Source of the DNA: an uncultured Monoglobus sp.
GTDB taxonomy: Bacteria > Bacillota > Clostridia > Monoglobales > Monoglobaceae
Direction: 5' to 3'
DNA: 64,000 nt
Assembly: GCA_947625055.1 (NCBI GenBank)
Contig: CANQMT010000008.1
Location: 1 to 64,000 of the forward strand
Part shown: in pieces, positions 42,301-49,395 of the stretch
Layout: each line of letters begins with the position of its first letter
Position numbering within the stretch: the first letter of the stretch is position 1
Position numbers and translations under genes: made by a program
Notes under the pieces: generated by a model
What the model was told of the DNA's origin: nothing
The model's database searches: none
What the model saw: the letters and a program-made list of their open reading frames with translations, nothing else

Positions 42301-42701
42301 GAACGTCTAAGTCGGGAGAGAACTCCGCGTTTGAAAAGAGCGTTGAGGCGGTAATGAACTACTTCGGAGATGAGTACACATATCTTTATAAGCCGCATCC
42401 GGCTTGGCCCGCGAAGAACGTGGAGGGTCGCGAGGAATACCTTGAATCCAAGGGAATAGTTGAGCTGCCGGCGCAGACGCCTATGGAAGTAATACTGTGG
42501 ACGTATCCGAACGTGAATGTCGGAGGATACAACAGCTCGCTGTACATGTCGGCAACAACGCCCGGACAGGTGAAATTCTTCTTGGCGTCGGGGCCCGAGG
42601 CGCTGTCGGCGCCGCTGCCAGACCTCTATGATTTGGGATATTACGACGACGCGATATTCTTTAACCCCGATCCGATCCTTCCGGATCCGTCACACTCATA
42701 G
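39318..42701 (+). CDS. surface-anchored protein: SLH + InlB repeats + mucin-like tract + GT80 sialyltransferase-like domain
   Basis: The 1127-residue exported protein has a signal peptide (1-28), three SLH repeats (about 30-200), a Pro/Thr/Ser and Gly-rich linker, two InlB B-type repeats (about 255-400, ending GRW and CGIYK), a beta domain (about 400-520), a P-T/S-x-E-P repeat tract (about 522-671) and a C-terminal domain of about 450 residues. The last domain matches GT80 bacterial sialyltransferases: GTDGTATY with Asp829 (compare DDGSMEY), [29 protein letters not shown] with His1027, Glu1057 in PMEVILW, and VGGYNSSLY with Ser1073-Ser1074. In Pasteurella PmST1 the counterparts are, from memory, Asp141, His311, Glu338 and Ser355-356. 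It would sit on the outer surface; activity and donor are unproven. Confidence 0.85.
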   Translation: MKTTKRIIAVFLAVIMTVGAFGAITVFAADFSDVGGHWAEAGIDKWSDRGVLSGYGDGTFKPDNNITRAELAKVIVSVKGVNDIVENVFSDVAQGEWYYESVSKAAAAGYVTGDADGAFRPNDYITREEAAAVLARAYNISGGGSIGEFADAASVSNWAVAYISGLLESGVINGYEDGTFRPKSNISRAEVVVMLDRLEGGSEAAPGSTSGTEPSVTAAPTVESSPAPTAASTAAPMFGGGSGGGGGGGGYRSETYTVTFKDGAETVSTLNVSKNAVISSSRLPKTEKEGYDFVGWYTDAEFSGTAVNFESFNVKSNTTLYGRWLKDGETVYQTVTFNYGYMLPFVNSEVPLNAVIDFEPAERPHHTFVGWNTKPDGSGETIKFPYTVTGDVTICGIYKADEGTAVISDVKTEDVDIDGVMVTSEAITGMTDITEDEIFEVRVKSGISGYRFTGVSGIKLEMKSGNETNTYEFVKSDDYEVTYGAFNGTQLFIKMPSAEKIGMTVDTINTLIITPEFEYVAPEPSIEPTTEPSAEPSIEPTTEPTTEPTTEPTIKPTAEPSAEPSIEPTTEPSTEPSTEPTTEPTIEPTTEPTAEPSSEPSSEPTAEPSIEPTIEPTAEPSSEPSSEPTAEPSIEPTIEPTTEPSSEPTIEPTTEPSTAPTTEPTAEPGPSLSPEDAALLEEIETIAANTNVGEKDESFTGNINVYMNWGTVSPLYSLLNIYTDIDEAKKEGREPTKSFMWYERAATANEKLLPDNVTLMNQIDPKYNNGANNAENTKQCMGFFRKVFETYPNAHYTLFTDDLRAQYEFLMMNYNGVPKEQYNVVLGTDGTATYSMIKNYLYKNSDPTDVDRVMGDVNSNWDLYAYWYHEYQRRITNHQVDQGRFINNFMGACFVMWEQASQDNVEYWIQWPQLMVSDVEGLNEIMRDKMHLVEKHHNDMYAALTPESKKAFLNLVLAGSFRDTEYPVDTDFKAMYDEQYFPGYSEGKKYMIISGTSKSGENSAFEKSVEAVMNYFGDEYTYLYKPHPAWPAKNVEGREEYLESKGIVELPAQTPMEVILWTYPNVNVGGYNSSLYMSATTPGQVKFFLASGPEALSAPLPDLYDLGYYDDAIFFNPDPILPDPSHS
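40885..41330 (+). repeat. tandem repeat tract encoding P-T/S-x-E-P
   Basis: The region encodes about 150 residues of EPTTEPS/EPSIEPT-type hexa- and tripeptide repeats, a low-complexity, O-glycosylation-prone linker. It includes a perfect 72-nt tandem duplication (41088-41159 and 41160-41231), so its length probably changes by slippage or recombination. The antisense frame encodes a Gly/Ser-rich shadow that is not a gene. Confidence 0.95.
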
Positions 42702-42727
42702 GGTCTATCGGTTTGATATAAAAAATA

Positions 42728-42752
42728 CGGACGGCGTTTAAAAAACGCCGTC
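42728..42752 (+). terminator. hairpin after SLH-GT80 gene
   Basis: GGACGGCGTTT (42728-42738) pairs with AAACGCCGTCC (42742-42752). The T-run behind it is weak (TTAGTCT). Confidence 0.6.
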
Positions 42753-43008
42753 CTTAGTCTATCGAAAAAGTGTTATTAATATAGCTGTAATCAAGCTGCG
42801 AGCTAAAAATAGCTCTGATATAATCGCCGGACCCGGTTCCGTCATGCCCCGCCCGGACGGCAAAGAAACTATTTTTAGCTCGCAGATTTTGCCGCTTGCG
42901 GCAAAACAAGCTAAGAGGCGTGACGCGACGAACCCGCCCGGGTGTGGCGGGCGGAACCGGGCTTGGGCTATTTAAATTTTTGAAAAACGGAGTTTTTCTA
43001 CACGTAAT

Positions 43009-43032
43009 GGACGGCGTTTTTAAACGCCGTCC
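43009..43032 (+). terminator. second copy of the same hairpin
   Basis: The same 11-nt stem GGACGGCGTTT/AAACGCCGTCC recurs with a TT loop and a TGTTTTAATGTTTT tail on plus. It lies 12 nt beyond the PL9 stop codon on the other strand. Confidence 0.65.
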
Positions 43033-43044
43033 TGTTTTAATGTT

Positions 43045-45396
43045 TTACTTTTGAAGGGAAACCGCCGGAGTGAGCGGGAGCAGACCGTCAATATCCTTCC
43101 ACGCGAAGACTTTTATATAATCGTATTCGCCGTCGGGGACCGGAGCTGTCAGCTCGGAATATGAGTTTTTCCCGATCGTCACGGTTTCGTCGTTAAAATC
43201 AACGAGAACATCGGCGCCGTCAATATTTTTATACGCCGCGATAATGATATAAGGCTCCGCGGGCTCGCTTGTGTTGTTGTCAAAGCGGATATTGATCAGC
43301 CCTTCGGCCTCGTCGTCAAACGCGGCGGCCAAAGCGTACCCTTCCGCGGGTTTGGGCGCCTCGCTCGGTTCGGGCGTCGGTGTCGGAACAGGCATATCGC
43401 TCGGTTCCGGAGAAGAAGTCGGATCACCGCTCGGCGCGGACGTTTCGTCCGGTTCGGGCGAAGATGTCGTAACGGGCATATCACTCGGCTCGGGAGAAGA
43501 AGTCGCGGCGGGCTCATCCGTCGCCGCAGGAGGCGGAGTAACATCCGGAGGAACAAGGCTGTCCGAGAGGTTCGCGCCTATGTTTTTTTCTTTGAAAACG
43601 GTGCCGTCAGCCACTTTGAGGAAATCGCCCATGTTGATCGAGCCGTCAGGATTCCTCCAGAGAGTGTGCACGTCGGCGCCGAGCTCGGGAGGCTCAACCG
43701 AGACGAACGTCGCTTCCGAGACGGTTTCCATTGTGTCCGTGGGAAGGACCTCGCCCAGCTTGTCGTTCCAGTTGGTGATCGGCGGGAAGTCCTCGTAATA
43801 GTAATACGCGCCTTTGCTGTTGTTGTAAACGACAGAGTTCTTTATCGTGCCAAGAAACTTGTCCGCCGCGATCTTCTGCGAGGTGTATGACAGGCAGTTT
43901 TCGATCGTGTTGTTTGAATTTTCGCTGTCGCGCGCGAAGTCGAAATTGCTCTTTTTTGTGCCGCCCTTGAGCGAGTTGTTAAAAGCGGTGCAGTTATAAA
44001 GATAGATCGGGCCGGGGTTCGAGTTGTCGGTAAAGCCGTGGTTTGCGTTCTCGAACGAGACGCAGTTATACATATAATGCGTCACCGCGATCTTGGAGCC
44101 GCCCATTTTGAAGCCGTTGCCGTCGCTGTTGTCGGTGAACGCGCCATCGGTGGTCTGACCGTTGCGGAACGAGACGCAGTTGCGGAACACGAGAGTTCCG
44201 ATCGGGCCGGTCTCGGATTTGGTGAAGCAGTCCCAGCCGTCGTCACAGTTGTTGTAGGCGATGCAGCCGTCAAACACGTTGCCGTTTCCGCAGGTCAGCT
44301 TTGCGGCAAAGCCGTCGGCGTTTTCGCCCGTGTCGGGGTCAAAGCTGTTGCAGGACGTGCAGTTTAAAATCAGATTGTCGCTCGGCCAGTCGTTAAAATC
44401 AGATTGGGTCGACGAGCGGCGGCTGATCTGTATTCCGGTGTCGCGGTTGGCGTCGGCGCGGCACAGCTCAAGAGTGTTGTGCTTGCCCGTGATGTAAAAT
44501 CCGTTGTCCGCGGCCATATACACCTCAAGCCCTTTCACATACCAATAGTCGCCGTCCATCTGAAGGCCGCGGGCGCTGCCGTTGCCGCTGTATGGCTCAT
44601 AGGAAAAGTCAAACACCGTTCCGTCGGGGCATTCAATATGTTTTTCCGCGCCCTCTTCGCCGTTGTTGCCAAACGGGATATAAAGGCAGTCGTTAAACAT
44701 GTATCTGCCTTCGCAGTGAATAACTCCGCCGGGCGCGACGTTGGCGATCGCCGACGCGACGCTCATCGGGGCTTCTTTTGTTCCCGCGCCGTCCGCGGGC
44801 GCGAGCGGAGCGGTGTAGATCTCACTCATCGGCTCTTTTGTCACAGGGGTCAGGTTTTCAAAATCCGGGTCGGGCTCGGGCAGATCATAGGACAGCTTCA
44901 GATAGTATATATTGATGCCGCCGCCCTCGCTTACAAAGGCGTAATCTCCGGCTTCCTGCACAAAGAATTTGTAGTAGGACAGGCCGGGTTTGACTTCCCG
45001 CGACTCAATAACATTGTTATTGCTGTCGATAATTTTTCCGGTGCGGCTGTCTGTGCTGTTGGCCGAGCCGCAGTCGAGATAGAGCACCGCGGGGCCCTCG
45101 GCCGAGAAGCGCACCGCGCGGTTGGTATAGCTGCCGGTTGCGCCGGTCTTGAGCCGCTTGGTGTATTTTATCTTTGTCACCGAGCCGGTCTTATTGCTCT
45201 TGTCGATCTTGACGGCTTCTTTGCCGCCGTCCGTGGCGGGAATTATCGTGAAATCCCCCATTGGCGTTTCGGCGGTTATGCTGGCGGACACCATGTCCGA
45301 CACGTTGTATTCCGAGTCGGGTGGATACGCCGCCGCGGAGAGCGGCGGAATAATCATCGCGAGACACAGAACTGTTATAAGAAACAGACGTTTCAT
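43045..45396 (-). CDS. secreted PL9 pectate lyase
   Basis: The 783-residue exoenzyme has a signal peptide (about 1-21), an N-terminal beta-sandwich (about 25-190), a PL9 parallel beta-helix (about 195-590), a Pro/Ser/Glu linker (about 610-690) and a small C-terminal domain (about 690-783). The active site matches Dickeya Pel9A in spacing. Calcium ligands are Asp361, Asp385, Asp386 and Asp389 (ADGFAAKL ... CDDGWD), and the Bronsted base is Lys430 in GNGFKMGG. It cleaves unmethylated polygalacturonate by beta-elimination. No SLH repeats are present. The ATG at 45396 follows AAGGAG by 8 nt; a GTG two codons upstream is less likely. It complements the PL1 enzymes at 5435-13891. Confidence 0.95.
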   Translation of the reverse strand: MKRLFLITVLCLAMIIPPLSAAAYPPDSEYNVSDMVSASITAETPMGDFTIIPATDGGKEAVKIDKSNKTGSVTKIKYTKRLKTGATGSYTNRAVRFSAEGPAVLYLDCGSANSTDSRTGKIIDSNNNVIESREVKPGLSYYKFFVQEAGDYAFVSEGGGINIYYLKLSYDLPEPDPDFENLTPVTKEPMSEIYTAPLAPADGAGTKEAPMSVASAIANVAPGGVIHCEGRYMFNDCLYIPFGNNGEEGAEKHIECPDGTVFDFSYEPYSGNGSARGLQMDGDYWYVKGLEVYMAADNGFYITGKHNTLELCRADANRDTGIQISRRSSTQSDFNDWPSDNLILNCTSCNSFDPDTGENADGFAAKLTCGNGNVFDGCIAYNNCDDGWDCFTKSETGPIGTLVFRNCVSFRNGQTTDGAFTDNSDGNGFKMGGSKIAVTHYMYNCVSFENANHGFTDNSNPGPIYLYNCTAFNNSLKGGTKKSNFDFARDSENSNNTIENCLSYTSQKIAADKFLGTIKNSVVYNNSKGAYYYYEDFPPITNWNDKLGEVLPTDTMETVSEATFVSVEPPELGADVHTLWRNPDGSINMGDFLKVADGTVFKEKNIGANLSDSLVPPDVTPPPAATDEPAATSSPEPSDMPVTTSSPEPDETSAPSGDPTSSPEPSDMPVPTPTPEPSEAPKPAEGYALAAAFDDEAEGLINIRFDNNTSEPAEPYIIIAAYKNIDGADVLVDFNDETVTIGKNSYSELTAPVPDGEYDYIKVFAWKDIDGLLPLTPAVSLQK

Positions 45397-45501
45397 AAAC
45401 ACATCTCCTTAAAATAAATTATCATTATCAATTATTATACCACCGCTCAACACACACCGCAAGGTGCAGACAGACAAAATTTTCATGGTAGCAGATAGGC
45501 G

Positions 45502-45777
45502 TTAAAACAAGTCGCTGTGCGTTCCGGTACGCGTCAAAGTAAGCGTTAATATATCCTGCTCGATTTTATATATCAACAGCCAATCGGGAGTTATATGACA
45601 TTCCCGATGCCCGACGTATTCGCCTTTTAAAGCGTGATCATGATATTTTTTCGGCAGGGGAGTTTGAGTTCGCAGCAGCATAACAACATCTCTGAATAGA
45701 TCTTGGTCATAGCCGCGTTTAATGACCGCCAGTTTATAATCTTTTTTAAATTTGGTTGAAAATCTGATTTTAAGCAT
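45502..45777 (-). CDS. yafQ: YafQ-family mRNA interferase toxin
   Basis: The 91-residue RelE-superfamily toxin is of the YafQ type, with the conserved DHALKGEYVGHRECHITPDWLLIY region and the C-terminal catalytic TGTHSDLF, whose His is essential in YafQ. These toxins cut mRNA on the ribosome. The start overlaps the last 8 nt of the antitoxin gene. Unlike the remnant at 26908, this toxin is full length. The promoter and likely autoregulation lie upstream of the antitoxin. Confidence 0.93.
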   Translation of the reverse strand: MLKIRFSTKFKKDYKLAVIKRGYDQDLFRDVVMLLRTQTPLPKKYHDHALKGEYVGHRECHITPDWLLIYKIEQDILTLTLTRTGTHSDLF

Positions 45778-46036
45778 TTAGATCCCTCATTAACTCGTCA
45801 ATATCGTCATAGGCCTTACTGAGATTTCTGTGGTTGTTTACATCGTCGATCGCGGCGAGGGTTTCCGCGTTGGGCTTTTCGGCTGAAAGCTCGAAGGGAA
45901 TTTTGCCGCGCATCACCGCCTGGCGGCAGAACACGCCGACAGCCGTTGAAAAACTCAGCCCGAGCACCGTGAACAATTCATCCGCCTGCTTTTTTAAGTC
46001 CTTATCCATTCTGATTGTGACATTTGTCGATGCCAT
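45770..46036 (-). CDS. dinJ: DinJ/RelB-family antitoxin
   Basis: The 88-residue protein opens with the ribbon-helix-helix sequence ASTNVTIRMDKDLKKQADELF, followed by LGLSFSTAVGVFCRQAVMRGKIPFEL, the DinJ signature, and a C-terminal toxin-binding tail. The ATG at 46036 was chosen for its AAAGGAGTTGA site. It should neutralise the YafQ toxin encoded by the overlapping next gene and repress their promoter. Confidence 0.94.
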   Translation of the reverse strand: MASTNVTIRMDKDLKKQADELFTVLGLSFSTAVGVFCRQAVMRGKIPFELSAEKPNAETLAAIDDVNNHRNLSKAYDDIDELMRDLNA

Positions 46037-46067
46037 AAAAATCAACTCCTTTAAAATTAGTATTTAT

Positions 46068-46096
46068 ATTATAATACATATTATGCGCAATGTCAA
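46068..46096 (-). promoter_or_regulatory. promoter of dinJ-yafQ
   Basis: On minus, TTGACA (46091-46096), a 17-nt spacer, and TATAAT (46068-46073). The symmetric ATAATATGTATTATAATAT stretch over the -10 box could be the antitoxin operator. Confidence 0.8.
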
Positions 46097-46160
46097 TAGG
46101 CTGCAAATAAAATTATCGCCCGGCAGCCTGTTTAGTTTGAAAAATTAAATGATTTATAAT

Positions 46161-46189
46161 CTTGACAATTACAGCAAAATATGATAAAG
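46161..46189 (+). promoter_or_regulatory. promoter firing into the inverted-repeat element
   Basis: TTGACA (46161-46166), a 17-nt spacer, and TAAAGT (46184-46189). The predicted start coincides with the left end of the inverted repeat at 46194. Confidence 0.45.
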
Positions 46190-46193
46190 TGAT

Positions 46194-46371
46194 ATTGCCA
46201 CATTAAATTAAATAATACACATTGAATAATGTAAGTGCTTTTTGTTGCAAAAAATGCTTGCTCTTTATAATGTTGGTTTAGTGCTTATTTATTCAATGTT
46301 AAATTCGGTTTAGTGTGGCAACTACCGGAGCGAAGCGTTTTTTGGCGCGGCGCTTCGGCGGCGCGCTTTTT
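46194..46371 (+). ncRNA. possible structured small RNA or MITE-like inverted-repeat element
   Basis: The ends are imperfect inverted repeats of about 33 nt: left 46194-46228 starts TTGCCACATTAAA and ends CATTGAATAA; right 46288-46320 is TTATTCAATG ... GTGTGGCAA. The interior contains a smaller hairpin (GCTTTTTG/CAAAAAATGC). A promoter begins it and a GC-rich hairpin with TTTTTT (46343-46371) ends it, so a ~175-nt hairpin RNA could be made. No flanking target duplication is obvious, which weakens the transposon reading. Confidence 0.4.
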
Positions 46372-46410
46372 TAGTTTGAAGCTCCATTTGCCGCACAAGT
46401 TAAATAAAAT

Positions 46411-46432
46411 GCCGGCCCCCTAAGGGGCCGGC
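46411..46432 (-). terminator. terminator of hpf
   Basis: GCCGGCCCC pairs with GGGGCCGGC around CTAA; on minus it is followed by ATTTTATTT. Confidence 0.8.
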
Positions 46433-46451
46433 GGTTTGTATTTCAAAGCAG

Positions 46452-46991
46452 TTATTCGTCAAGCTCGATCAGGGCGTAGTTTCCGTCCTTTCTCTTATAG
46501 ACGATATTGGGCGTCATGGTGTCGGGATTGTTAAAGATAAAGAACGAGTGGCCCAGCATGTTCATCTGAAGAATGGCTTCCTCGGGCATCATGGGCTTCG
46601 CGGAGATCGTCTTGGTCTTGATGATCTTGAACTCGGTCTCCTCCTCAATGGGCTCGGGCTCGGGCGTGATCGCCACATATTGGTCAAATCCGCCGCCGCG
46701 GAGACGCTTTGAGAGCTTGGTCTTGTTTTTCCTTATCTGTCTGTCAATGGCGCTGAGGCAGTTGTCGACCGCGGTAAGCAAATCGCGGTTCTTGTCCTCC
46801 GCGCGAATGATAAAGCCCTTGTAACGGAAGGTGATCTCAACAATTATATCGTCCTTGAACTCCGAAACAATGATCTTACACTCGTTTGAATTATCGTCAA
46901 AAAACTTGTCCAGCCTTTTTACTTTTGATAAAATCTTGTTTTTGCTGGAATCCGACAAACTGAATTTTTTTGTAATAATGTTGTAAGTCAT
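46452..46991 (-). CDS. hpf: long-form ribosome hibernation promoting factor
   Basis: The 179-residue protein has an N-terminal S30AE/YfiA ribosome-binding domain (about 1-100, NIITKKFSLSDSSKNKILSK and the ALDRQ/SAIDRQIRKNK helix) and a C-terminal dimerisation domain (about 120-179) with the conserved PMMPEEAILQMNMLGHSFF stretch. The long form pairs 70S ribosomes into 100S dimers in stationary phase or under stress. GGAGGTAATATT precedes the ATG. It is monocistronic with its own promoter (47061-47089) and terminator. Confidence 0.96.
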   Translation of the reverse strand: MTYNIITKKFSLSDSSKNKILSKVKRLDKFFDDNSNECKIIVSEFKDDIIVEITFRYKGFIIRAEDKNRDLLTAVDNCLSAIDRQIRKNKTKLSKRLRGGGFDQYVAITPEPEPIEEETEFKIIKTKTISAKPMMPEEAILQMNMLGHSFFIFNNPDTMTPNIVYKRKDGNYALIELDE

Positions 46992-47060
46992 AATATTACC
47001 TCCGGTCGATTGTATAAATTAAACTAATAAGTTTTTTTCAAAAGCTTATCTTATGTTCAC

Positions 47061-47089
47061 ATTATATAATATTTTTACGAAAATAGCAA
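47061..47089 (-). promoter_or_regulatory. hpf promoter
   Basis: On minus, TTGCTA (47084-47089), a 17-nt spacer, and TATAAT (47061-47066). Confidence 0.65.
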
Positions 47090-47136
47090 TAGTAAATTAG
47101 AAATTTTTTGAAATTTTTTAAAAATCCGGTTTTTTC

Positions 47137-47165
47137 TTGCAAGCCGCGCGGGGTTATGGTATAAT
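47137..47165 (+). promoter_or_regulatory. plus-strand promoter facing the 3' end of the DUF4830 gene
   Basis: TTGCAA (47137-47142), a 17-nt spacer, and TATAAT (47160-47165) with extended TGG before it. Transcription would start within a few bases of the minus-strand gene's stop codon and run antisense to it. Confidence 0.45.
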
Positions 47166-47169
47166 TATT

Positions 47170-47622
47170 TTAATCGGCGCTCGGAGCGGATATTTGCGAA
47201 ATGTCCGAAATCGGATTTGTAGTTCCGTTTTTTGAGATGTCCGTGATGTCCGCGGCAATGATCTCGGACTTATAGACAAACACATCGGCGCGGATCTTGC
47301 CGCTTCCCGACAGGCTGTGGTTTAAGACCTTGTAGGAATAGCGGGTTATGTTCTTTCCGCGGTAATCCGTCATTGACGAGCCGTCTATGGCGGAGATCTG
47401 CGAGTGGACCAGGAACACGCCGCTCAGATCTTCGGGGATAGTAAGGTGCGAGATGTCGGCGGGCGATTCCTCGACCTGCCAGCCGAAGGAGTTTATGAAG
47501 TCAATGTTTTTGCGGTTCGCCGCGCTGTCAACCGAAAACAACGCGAAAATAACCGCGATGACCACGGCGGCCGCGGCGATGAACATTAATTTGTACTTGT
47601 ATTTTTTAATAAAACTTTTCAT
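47170..47622 (-). CDS. DUF4830-type membrane-anchored protein
   Basis: The 150-residue protein has one N-terminal transmembrane anchor (about 9-29), after a basic KKYKYKL start, and an extracytoplasmic domain. The FINSFGWQVEESPADISHLTIPEDLS and DYRGKNITRYSYKVLN stretches and the following VFVYKSEIIAADI fit DUF4830, a Clostridia family of unknown role. An AAAGGAG site precedes the ATG. It is divergent from the pseudouridine synthase gene at 47701. Confidence 0.78.
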   Translation of the reverse strand: MKSFIKKYKYKLMFIAAAAVVIAVIFALFSVDSAANRKNIDFINSFGWQVEESPADISHLTIPEDLSGVFLVHSQISAIDGSSMTDYRGKNITRYSYKVLNHSLSGSGKIRADVFVYKSEIIAADITDISKNGTTNPISDISQISAPSAD

Positions 47623-47700
47623 GGCCCGGGCTCCTTTGAGGGGTGTTATGATTATTATATTAAATTAATATGAGATTTATGAACGGCACGGGAAAATAAA

Positions 47701-48432
47701 ATGAGAATTGACAAATATTTGTCCGGTCTGGGCCTCGGCTCTCGCAAGGACGTTAAAAAAATGATAAAGCAGGGCAGAGTCAGCGTTGACGGAGTGACTG
47801 CCGCCGCGCCTGAAACCGCGGTCGACCCGGACCGCAGCCGCGTCTGCGTTGACGGGAAAGAGACGCTCTACCGCGAGTTCGCCTATGTGATGCTCAACAA
47901 GCCGAAGGGCTACGTTTCCGCCACCGAGGACGGCAGATATCCCACGGTGTGCGATCTCGCGCCCGCGGAGCTTGCGCATATGAGCCTTTTCCCGGTTGGC
48001 AGGCTTGACGTTGACACCGAGGGTCTGTGCCTGCTGACCAACGACGGGGCGCTCGCCCACAGGCTGCTCAGTCCCAAAAAGCATGTGCCGAAAACGTATA
48101 TAGCGGAGCTCAGCGCGCCCGCGGATGAGGAAGACGTTAAAATGTTCGCCTCGGGCGTTAAGCTTGACGACGGATATGTCTGCAAACCGGCGGAGCTTGA
48201 AATTCTTGAAAACAACTCGGCCCGCGTGGTTATATACGAGGGTAAATATCATCAGGTAAAGCGCATGTTCGCGGCGGTCGGAAAGAGGGTAACGGCATTG
48301 AAACGCGTTAAGATCGGAGGTCTCGCTCTTGACGAGAGTCTTGCCGTCGGCGAGGCGCGCGAGCTTACCGGCGACGAGATCGCGCTGCTTGAGAATTTTG
48401 AAAACGAGACGGGAGACAATATAAATGCTTAA
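47701..48432 (+). CDS. rsuA: RsuA-type 16S rRNA pseudouridine synthase
   Basis: The 243-residue enzyme has an N-terminal S4 RNA-binding domain (RIDKYLSGLGLGSRKDVKKMI ... GRVSVDG) and a RsuA/RluB-type synthase domain with the catalytic motif VGRLDVDTEGLCLLTNDG, whose Asp attacks uridine. It would modify a uridine in the small-subunit rRNA (U516 in E. coli). The next gene's ATG overlaps its end by 8 nt. Confidence 0.92.
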   Translation: MRIDKYLSGLGLGSRKDVKKMIKQGRVSVDGVTAAAPETAVDPDRSRVCVDGKETLYREFAYVMLNKPKGYVSATEDGRYPTVCDLAPAELAHMSLFPVGRLDVDTEGLCLLTNDGALAHRLLSPKKHVPKTYIAELSAPADEEDVKMFASGVKLDDGYVCKPAELEILENNSARVVIYEGKYHQVKRMFAAVGKRVTALKRVKIGGLALDESLAVGEARELTGDEIALLENFENETGDNINA

Positions 48433-49330
48433 AGAGAACGAGATAAAAAACGCGATACCCAAGGTGTGCGCGGTGCACGACCTTTCGGGCTTCGGAAAGG
48501 TCTCGCTGACTGAGGTCATACCTATCATTTCCGCAATGGGTATAGAGGTCTGTCCTCTGCCGACGGCGGTTCTTTCCACCCACACCTATGAATTTAAGGG
48601 ATATACATTTTGCGACCTGACCGATCAGATGCGCGGAATAATCAGGCACTGGGACGATCTGGGGCTCAAGTTTGACGCTGTATACAGCGGGTATATGGGA
48701 AGCACCGAGCAGTTGGAAATATTAAAAGAGTTTATGATCAGGGCCAAGGGCTACGGCGCTTTGACGGTCGTCGATCCCGTTATGGGCGACAGCGATCTTG
48801 TGGAAAACGGGTTTTATTCCGATAAAGTCATCGGAATGCTTGACGGAATGCGCGAGCTTTGCGGGATCGCCGAGGTCATCACGCCCAACGTCACCGAGAC
48901 CTGCATGCTGATCGGCGAGAAGCCGAGAAAGCGGCCCGTCAGCAACAATATGATAAAACGCTACCTCAAAAAGCTGGCCGCGCTCGGAGCGAGATATGTC
49001 GCCATAACAAGCGTTATGGACTCCGAAAATTCCATGTGCGTGGCTGTCTATGACGGCGACACCGGCAAGTGCTACAAGGTGGACTGCGGATATGTAAACC
49101 GACTGTTCCACGGCACGGGCGATATTTACACCTCGGTGCTGACCGGAGCTCTGCTTAAAGGAGAAAGCATGATCGAGGCGGCGAACCTCGCCGCGGGCTT
49201 TGTGTATAAGGCGATCCAGGCAACGATACGCCACCCGGAGATAAGAATCCGCGAGGGTGTGCTGTTTGAGCCCGTGCTTGCGAGCTATTTTAATAAAACC
49301 GATTACGATAAAAGATACGTGGAGATCTAA
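48425..49330 (+). CDS. pdxK: pyridoxal/pyridoxamine kinase
   Basis: The 301-residue ribokinase-fold kinase has an N-terminal segment VCAVHDLSGFGKVSLTEVIPI typical of clostridial pyridoxal kinases, the VVDPVMGD phosphate region, and the ATP/catalytic motif HGTGDIYTSVLTGALL. It phosphorylates B6 vitamers to maintain pyridoxal phosphate. It starts at the ATG overlapping the rsuA 3' end after a GGGAGAC site, indicating translational coupling. Confidence 0.92.
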   Translation: MLKENEIKNAIPKVCAVHDLSGFGKVSLTEVIPIISAMGIEVCPLPTAVLSTHTYEFKGYTFCDLTDQMRGIIRHWDDLGLKFDAVYSGYMGSTEQLEILKEFMIRAKGYGALTVVDPVMGDSDLVENGFYSDKVIGMLDGMRELCGIAEVITPNVTETCMLIGEKPRKRPVSNNMIKRYLKKLAALGARYVAITSVMDSENSMCVAVYDGDTGKCYKVDCGYVNRLFHGTGDIYTSVLTGALLKGESMIEAANLAAGFVYKAIQATIRHPEIRIREGVLFEPVLASYFNKTDYDKRYVEI

Positions 49331-49395
49331 AGCGGCGGCCGGCGGATGTTATCCGTACGCAATGAACGGGACAATCATTCAAGGATGGTGAAATC

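Larger units (their letters stand above)
42702..43044. other. gene-free structured gap between convergent surface genes
   Basis: I see no gene. The gap is bracketed by two hairpins with the same 11-nt stem (42728-42752 and 43009-43032). Between them lie the perfect inverted repeat CTGCGAGCTAAAAATAG (42796-42812) with its complement at 42869-42885, a GCCGCTTGCGGC hairpin, and GC-rich words CCCGGTTCCG and CGGAACCGGG facing each other about 100 nt apart. The whole block could fold into one long branched structure; its function is unknown. Confidence 0.6.
46037..46451. other. gap holding dinJ promoter, inverted-repeat element and hpf terminator
   Basis: This 415-nt stretch has no gene that I can support. 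In order it holds the minus-strand dinJ promoter (46068-46096), a plus-strand promoter (46161-46189), the inverted-repeat element (46194-46320), a GC-rich T-tailed hairpin (about 46343-46371), and the hpf terminator (46411-46432). Confidence 0.7.

Noticed and set aside
46194-46320. Insertion sequence
   Set aside because: Only about 127 nt long, no transposase frame and no visible target-site duplication; kept as an inverted-repeat element.
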